A DNA stretch of 64,000 nucleotides from positions 2,500,001 through 2,564,000 of the forward strand of contig JAWNZC010000179.1 of NCBI GenBank assembly GCA_035771165.1. Direction: 5' to 3'. The position numbers and the translations under genes were made by a program. The stretch's first letter is position 1; every line of letters starts with the position of its first letter. Below the pieces are notes generated by a model, which saw only the letters and a program-made list of their open reading frames with translations, did not search any database and was not told where the DNA came from. The DNA comes from Paragorgia papillata (Eukaryota; Cnidaria; Anthozoa; Scleralcyonacea; Coralliidae). This document shows, piece by piece, positions 51,401 through 60,400 of this stretch.

Positions 51401-54400
51401 CCTTTCATTATATGATTTATTGTCAGCTAATTCCTTAATTATCTCATCATATCCGATGTCGTCGTTTTGAAGCATCGATGAAACCTTGCCATGGTTTTTG
51501 TCCACGTGGTGCAATATGATGGTAAGGTTGTTCAGCAGCTCAGCAGTTCTAACAACGTTAAAGAGATTGTTAATAATATACTGTAGATTAAAATATCAAC
51601 ATGAATATATAATTCTTGTTCTTCAGAGGTTATACATTAACCCATTCCTGCCTGAGCTGGCCAACAACAGGCACAGCCCCTTATAATGTTTACCAGGGGC
51701 GCCGGAGCCACGGGGGCAGTGGCGACAGCTGCCCCCCCTGCCCTCACAGCGCGGGCGCAGCACGGGGGCAACCAATTGCCCTTTCTCGTAAGGCCCGGTT
51801 CAAACGTCGCGCTTATCATATGCCGAACCTAATACATATTAAGTTCGACAAAGTTCGACGTGATTCGACGTTGATTCAAACGTCGAACTTAATTAGTCGA
51901 ACTTAATTGCTATATGCGAGCATTCGTTGAATTTGGTCAGTGTCCACCTACGCGAATGTACCGCTTAACATGAATAATGTGCCATGAATCGCACGGTTTT
52001 CGTTTTTCTTGTCTATTTCTCACTATTTTCTTGTCGAAATATGGTGACGGTAAATCCGAAGAGAGCGAGAAAAGAAAACAGAATACAGTAAAAACCCGCC
52101 AACAAGAACCTACTCCTATTAAGAACCTCAGGCTGAAATTGATAATTTATTTATAAAAGAATATATAAGAACCTATCCCAGGCTGATTTGGTGAAATGTA
52201 GGTTCTTGTTAGCGGGTTTTTACTGTAATTGTGAGTAGATAATTGACTTGAATCTGCCTTACACTAGCCTGTTTTCAGGTGAATGCGGAACGTATCTCTG
52301 TGCGCCGTCCGACTGACTTCTTCATCTTCTTCAAACAACTCAGCGCATCGATTACATGTCGGCGCGCTTATAGCTACTACAAGTTATGCACTCGCGAGAA
52401 GAGATCATTACTGTTTGTATCGTGTCCATATTTACTCGAAAAGACCGCCGTGCGTATTAAGTTTCATGTTTTCACCTCGCATTACAGCGACATAAACTAG
52501 ACAAACACGTTTTTTCGTGAATTGCATTAGGTTCGGCATTAAGTTCGACGTTTGAATCAACGTCGCGCCAAGTCGAACTTAATACATTAAGTTCGACCTA
52601 AGCGCGACCGCCTCGGTCGAACTTAATGTGGGCGTCGAACTTAATTAAAATCGTCGATTCAAACGTCGAACTCATCATGCGCCTAACACTTCGAATTAGG
52701 TTCGGCACATGATAAGCGCGACGTTTGAACCGGGCCTTAGGCACATGACGAGTTCGACGTTTGAATCAATTAAGTTCGACGATTTTAATTAAGTTCGACG
52801 CCCACATTAAGTTCGACCGAGGCGGTCGCGCTTAGGTCGAACTTAATGTATTAAGTTCGACTTGGCGCGACGTCGATTCAAACGTCGAACTTATCATGTG
52901 CCGAACCACGCCGAACCTAATGCAATTCACGAAAAAACATGTTTGTCTAGTTTATCTCACTGTAATGCGAGGTGAAAACATGAAACTTAATACGCACGGC
53001 GGCCTTTTCGAGTAAATATGGACGCGAGAAGAGATCATTACTGTTTGTATCGTAAGTGCATAACTTGTAGTAGCTATAAGCGCGCCGGCATGTAATCGAT
53101 GCACTGAGTTGTTTGAAGAAGACGAAGAAGTCAATCTGACGGCGCACAGAGATACGTTCCGCATTCACCTGACAACAGGCTAGTGTAAGGCAGATTCAAG
53201 TCAATTATCTACCCACAATAATTACAGTAAAAACTCGCTAACAAGAACCTACATTTCACCAAATCAGCCTGGGATAGATTCTTATATATTCTTATATATA
53301 TAAATTCTCAATTTCAGCCCAAGGTTCTTGATAGGAGTATAAATATGTTTCACGAGGAATGTTAGGAAAAGCAATCAACCAATGAAAATGCCGAATTTTA
53401 TTTTATGCTATAGAGCAAAATTGGCGAACATTATTTACCACGTGCAAAAATTAATGCTGAGAAAAAGTGCCCTTTTTATATGGCTGCCCCCGCCGCCTTA
53501 AGTAGCTTCCGGCGCCCAGGCTGATGTTTACTCTAGACTTGTCTAACACCAGCTACACACGTAAAAACGCACAAGCTGTTACATACCTGCAAGCAAGTTG
53601 TTACAAGGCTGTTCAACAGGCTGTCACCGTCATGTGTTCGCACTGGCTGTCCCAGTCTGTTAACATGTCTGTAACAGGTTGTTAACAACTTGTAACAAGG
53701 CTGATGACTCCAACAGACTGGTGACAAGTTGTTCCAACAACCTGTTACCGCTCTGCACTTAACAAGTTGTTAACAGGTTGATGCTAACAAGGTTGCAGCA
53801 GCTTCTTGAATGAACAACATTGTTACAACCTGTTAACAGCCTTGCTACCGACCTGTTGCAAACACATCCTGTTGACAAGCTGCGAGATTCTTACGAGTGT
53901 GTAGATGATTTTACTTGATGGAAAACCCTCAGACATCCTAGGCAGCAATGGGTTAACAAGTGATATCATTAACCCACTCCTGTCTAAACTGGCCAAAGAC
54001 AGCTCTTTACAGATAATTTTACTCATGAAAGAGAGAACCCTCAGACCTCCTAGGTAGCAATGGTTTAGCAAGTGATTACTGGTTAACCCAATAACCCATT
54101 CCTGCTTGGGCCAGCAATTACCCTAGCGGTCAGTCTAATGCCAGATAACTTTACTCATCAAAGAGAGAACGACCCACAGTCTGAGCCTGCCAAAATGGCC
54201 CCTTTTATTGTTTCACTCTGTCTAACATCAAATGATTTTACTTGTGAAAGGGAGAACCCTCAGACACCCTAGGCAGCAATCGGTTAGCAAGTGATTTAAA
54301 CCCATTCCTGCCTGAGCTGACCAAAAATGGTCCAGATTTATTGTCTTACTCCATCTACTGTATAAAAGCTAGACAATTTTACTCATCAAAGAGAGAACCC

Positions 54401-57400
54401 TCAGACATACTAGGCAGCAATGAGCATCCTGCCTGAGCCAGCTAAAAACAGCCCTTTATTGTTTTACTTGGCAGATCATTTTATTCATCAAAAGGAGAAC
54501 CCTCAGACATCCTAGGCAGCAATGGGTTAAATGTTATATTAGCTATAAAAAAATGTCATATACCGTATTTACTTGATTAAGCGCTGTGGCGCTCTTTAAA
54601 CTTTTAGTGTTTCGGATGCAGTGCTTATAATTATTTGAGGGCAGCGCTTATTTGACGCTCTTTAAAAATCATATCATTTTGTAAACGATAACAAGAAATG
54701 TTAACAACAAAATAAACATGTTTCAAATGTCACACAAGCAGTGCTGTGAGTAACTTCGTTACAAGTAACTAGTTACAGTAACTAGTTACATTTTTAAGTA
54801 ATTGTAACTGAAACTAGTCACTTTTTCTGAAGAAGTAACTGTAACTATGACTAGTTACTTTTTGAAGAAGTAACTATAGAACTGTAACTGGTTACAATAT
54901 TTGGTTCAAAAATGTGACTGGTATAGTTACTGATATTCAGTTGAGGATGTCATTCTTTCTTGATAAAAATGGTTTTGATATAATAATAAAGGTACATTAT
55001 GTACACATTTGACTATTTCTGCTTAGTGACAATTTTAGGCACGTTTAGGCATTTAGCTGTAAAAATATAATTATGGTACTGGTATCTAAAAACTAGTAAT
55101 TTCTTTGTTGATTCTAGTAACACAGACAATGGAATGTAACTAGTTACAAAATTTTTGAAGTAACTTTGTAACTGTAACTAGTTACTTTCTTTTCATTGTA
55201 ACTTTTATCGGTAACTATAGTTACTTTTCCAATGATGTAACTGTAACTGTAACTAGTTACAAAAATTATGTAACTTTTACAGCACTGCGCAAAAGTCACT
55301 GGAAAGAGGAAGAGAGAAGTTGGGCTTGTTGTGCTTGCAAAGCTAGTTCTCAGCCTTCACAACAGAACTGCACATTGCCAAAGTTCTGGAGAGCTATATA
55401 TAAATATGAGAGCAATGAAATATACCCACTTTGAACTGAAAAACATTGTACTACAGGAGAATAAATTTCCGAGGCTGGTTTAAGATTGAGGTGTACTTGT
55501 TTTTTAGTTTCAGGCTCCTTGAACAATTCAGTTTGATGATCCAGTGCTTCGATTATTAGTGCCACATTGTTGTGAATAAGTGCGGCACTTATTCAAGGGT
55601 GGCGCTCTTTAATATTTTTGCTCTCATATGCAGTGCTTAATCGGGGGCGGCGCTTAATCGGGGGGGGGGGGGTGTGTGTGCTTAATTGAGTACCGTAATG
55701 TCACCATGCATTTTCTCAGGAAGTTATATGCATTCTTTGCATCAGACTGGTAACAAATACACTGTAGTAATTATACAAGTGAGAATTTGTGGCAACATCA
55801 CACTTATTATTTATTGCTAACATTAAAATAATATGAAATGTAGTGTTTCATTCAATAACATAATACAGTACGGTACCTGGATTCAGGAAAAATAGGGAAT
55901 CCATGTTCATTCAGAGTCTTATTAGGACAAAACATTTGCAAGAGAGGAATTATTCCAGCTGATGGCAAAGCTTTTACTGCAAATATATCTAAAATATAAC
56001 ACAAATCAATTCTGTTACCAAAATCCTTCGATTCAAAAAATCCTATTAGCCATATTAATGTGAAGCCACATTGGCTGCCATTAATCACAACATTTTTTTC
56101 TGTTGTTGCTGCTGCTGCTGCTTGAGACCATTCTGAGACCATTGTGAGACCTTACATTACATTGTGATACATTAATACTTTACATTAAGAGAGCTTACAT
56201 ACATTGTGAGACCTTACAGTCAAGTACTACATTGTGATACATTACTTTACATTAAAGGGTATTGGCAATAAAAATTAAATTTATCCCATTTGAAAGACCT
56301 TGTCAAATGGTATAAGAAGACCTTTTGTAATTTTTCTGTATCTTTCTTGTGTTTTGAAATATTTCGACCAAAGACAGCGTTCTGTCCGCCATCTTGTTGT
56401 AATATTGGGTCTAGTTAACTAGGAAATTGGCGACGTCACAAGCAGCGTAAACCTGATGAAACTACTCCGTTGGTGACCAAATTTCCACGGAAGGCTTTTT
56501 AAATGTTGTGGGTCAATTTAAAATGGAAATAGCGCAACAAAATCGAGTTTCTAGTTCATAATGTCATAAAGGTTGGCAAGATAAAAATTTCACTTTACCA
56601 TGCTTATGATGTCACATGCATATCGAAAATAATTCCAAGATGGTGGACAGCACACTGTCTTTGGTCGAAATATTTCCAAAACCAAAACAGATACAGAAAA
56701 ATTGTAAAAGGTCTTCTTATACCATTTGACGAGTTCTTTCAAATGAGACAAACTTAAGTTTTATTGCCAATACCCTTTAAGAGAGCTTATGTTACATTGT
56801 GAGACCTTACATTACATTGTGATACATTACTTTACAATTACAACCCTTTATAGCCCAAGACTAGCTTCCCATATGCTGAATAAAATCATCTGGTGTTAGC
56901 CAGAATAAAATTTTTAAAGAGGCCAATGGACTATAAAGGGTTATATAAGGAGAACAAGATTACAAGAAAGCTTATGTTACATTGTGAGACCTTACATTAC
57001 ATTGACAACATTGTGATACATTACTTTAAATTAAGAGAGCTTAGTACATTACATTGTGAAACCTTAGGGGCTGTTCACAAAATAATGTGATCATGGTGTT
57101 TTCACGGATTTATTACATCCCCTCCCCCTGTGATGCTGTGTGACAGATGTAATCACCCCCCTTCAAAAATACACGACTTTGGGTTAACCCCCCCCCCCCC
57201 TCCAATATAAAATACAGTATTGGCTACATAATAGACTTTTCTTCCTGTAATAGTACAAATTATTACATGGAGAAGAGTATTTTACTAGCAACTAAAACAC
57301 TCGTAGAATCCATATTTCACTACATCCGGGAACCGAGTGGCGTATTTCTCATATGTAACTCTCGCGAGTGACATATCGACAAGTCAAAATTTACGCCTTT

Positions 57401-60400
57401 TTCTGTAAGTTTCGAATCAAGTAAATTTGAGCCAGTAACTTCTCTTTAATTCAAAAGAATTTAATTTAATGTAAAATGACGTGTTCGAATAAGCTGTTGT
57501 ATTTTTCATTTGTATTTTCTAAAAGTTTTAGGTCAAGCAGTTGTAGTTTTTGCATTAAATCCAGTTTATCAACATCACTTCCATATAATTTCATTGCCCA
57601 TATAATAAATAGAACATTACACGGTTGCTCAAAGATATGGATTTTATGTTCTCGTGGCAAGAGCAATATCTCACTCGTTCGCTGTGCTCACTCGTTAGAT
57701 ATTGTCCTTGCCACTCGAACATAAAATCCATATCTTCTCGCCACTGTGTAATATCCCCTTTATATGTACACACATGTACATAGATAGTACCTAAAACTTT
57801 AATAACTGGAAAAAAACACACATTGTGAACACCTGCTAAATTTGATTCTGAATCACGTAAATGATAACAGTTTAATAACGATAGCAAAGTGTAAAAGATT
57901 GTATTTTACAAATAATTTATAACAAGAGTATATACTAAATCAAATGTACGTTTCTCACCAACAATGTATTAAAAAAAAAACTTTTTTTCAGTCTGTCCAT
58001 TATGCAAATGTGTTAAATTGTTATACTCCTCCCCCCTTGGGACTTTATGTGATGCTTTGACAAACACCCTCTCCACCCCCAAGCATCACATATTTTGTGA
58101 ACAACCCCTTATGTTACATTGTGAGACTTTACATTACATTGTGACCCCTTACTTTACATTGTAAGACCCAGAGCCATTGAATGGCAAAATGGGCCTGAGG
58201 CTGAAATTCCAGTATAAGTCCCCTTAGAAACTTGAATTTTTCCAGATCCAGATGTTTTTTATACATTCCCTTCTGGCCCCTGGCCAAGCCTTCTCAACAA
58301 TACTCAGTATTATACCTTATACACCTATCAATGTTAATGTGCAGGAAGGGGAGGCTGGGTGTACCCAAGGGATTTGACTTGAAAATTTAATTTTTTAAAC
58401 TAAGTACATTTACTCATCACCTCATCCAGTTGTTTGCACTGTGGTTTCCACATATCAGTATCAGCTACCATATTTGCTCTTTAGATCATTGAATCATGGT
58501 ATTAGTGTTGTCAAAAAGCCCAAAGTCAGAGCTTTGAGATGATCAAATTGCACCACTACAGACTCAGCTGGGACAGTCAGATTTTTTCATTTATTAGGGC
58601 CACATCCACAATTAAATTTCATGACCCTTGAGTTGCTGGCCATCAATTTACATATAACAAGATGCCTGCTTAGGTGTACACTCGGGCTACTGATGATTGC
58701 GGCAACCTGCTGAACCTTGGCATGCCAGGTCCTGAGTTCAGACCAATTCACAGACAGTCATGAGCCAGATCATTGAACAACTGTTAGTATTGCTGAAGCC
58801 ATGTAGAAAACCTATGAACATCGCAATTGCTCGACCAAAAGCATGAGAAAGTGTATACAGTGCCAATATAAAGATCCAGAATGTTAGCGTTTTGATCCTC
58901 ATCTCTGTACCGGCGGTATTAAATATTTATAGAATGTAGAGACCTGTTTAGCCATGAAAAAAATATACTTTACATATCGTTGTCAGTTGTTTGGTTGCCA
59001 CTTGGATGCAACAGCTCCAGCTAGCCTTGCCTTCGACGAAATTGTTGGTAGGTTTTCCAAGTATGTTGCTTATAATGATTGATCAGTGATGTGCTTGATA
59101 CAACCACAGAATAGGAACGCACGAACATGACTGTCGATTAATTTGAAGTGATCGAACACTCGAAGTGTAGGCTCCATATATGGGAGGTATTGCACAATTT
59201 TGTAATTTTGTGTGGCGAAGAAAACAAACGGAGCCGAAACCTAGACTCAGCCACCACAGGTAGCCCGAGTAACAAGACACCTGGGAGAGGTGTTCACATG
59301 GGCTACTGGCAAAGTGTAGAGGTCTCCTTTACAGAGTGGGAGTGGGCCGAGGAAGATCAGATTGAAGGCTGAATATGGTGCATACTTCACACTGTGGTGA
59401 ACATATTTATGATCAAAACAGTTGTCAGCCACATCTGATCGCTATTAAACTATAAAGTTGACCAGCCAGTCAGTTTTGAAATCTACAAACAGCATGCAAG
59501 AACACCTTGATCAAAAGGCAGCGCTGTTCAACTTTTTATCCAACTTACTCTAAAAGCGAAAGGAGCAAAGAACTTACAACATGTCTCATGGCCTCACTCA
59601 GTCACTAGTGGAAGTAAAAAGTGCAAAAATGCAAAATCATGACACCCAAAACTAAACTTGGTGGACTACTATAGGTAACCCGAGTAACAACCACAATGCC
59701 CAAGTGAACTTGAAAGCCAATGAAAACAATTTTCATGAACACTGAATTCTTCGATATTGCACTTAAATTCTACATGTATCTGCACAATTAGATGCTTGAA
59801 AATTTTAAAGAATTGAACAGCTTGTCATGATCTATATTACTGTATAACATGTGTTGTTATATACCAAAGACTTTCGTTTGCCAAAGATGAAATCCTATTG
59901 GTCAAATCATGGTCACATGCTGTTCAACAAACTCAATGTCTCTTTCTGTCGAGGGAAACATTGCACTGTTTCCCTCTGACATCAACAATGAAGAAGGAAA
60001 CAGTGCAATGTTTCCCTCTGATATCAGCTTTAATCATGCGTTGTTCATGTGAATACACAACGATTATTGTATCAGATCAAGAACTTTGGACTCTTCGGAA
60101 CATTTTGAAAACAAGAGCTTGTTTCGAGCTTGTTTGGTATGAAATAGTCCATTTTCCAAAGGAAAGAATATCTATGTAATTGTTCACTCGGACTACTGGC
60201 AAGTACACGCTACACCTGAGCATTACTTTATCTTCAAAGTAGGTCTGCAATAACCTGGAGAAATTTAAAACTGTTCTTTGTACTTGTTGAGACTGGTGTA
60301 TTTGTTTACTAGTTGAATTAAAATTACGAAGACAAAGTCAAAGTGTTTTGGTAAGTCTTTTTGCCTTTTGCAAGTTTCAAGTCAGTTTGGTATTTTGTAT

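Noticed and set aside
51391..51402. Donor GCA|gtaaaa for exon 4
   Set aside because: It would leave phase 0, which does not match exon 5 entering in phase 1; the gtactt donor restores the conserved KDFLLAD reading.
52279..53168. Matching 73-codon frames on both strands ([10 protein letters not shown]...)
   Set aside because: They are mirror images created by the palindrome; no domain and two overlapping phases are open.
55978..55988. Alternative acceptor TTTGCAG for exon 3
   Set aside because: It keeps the phase but has a poorer pyrimidine tract and drops residues before KALPSAG; kept only as an alternative.
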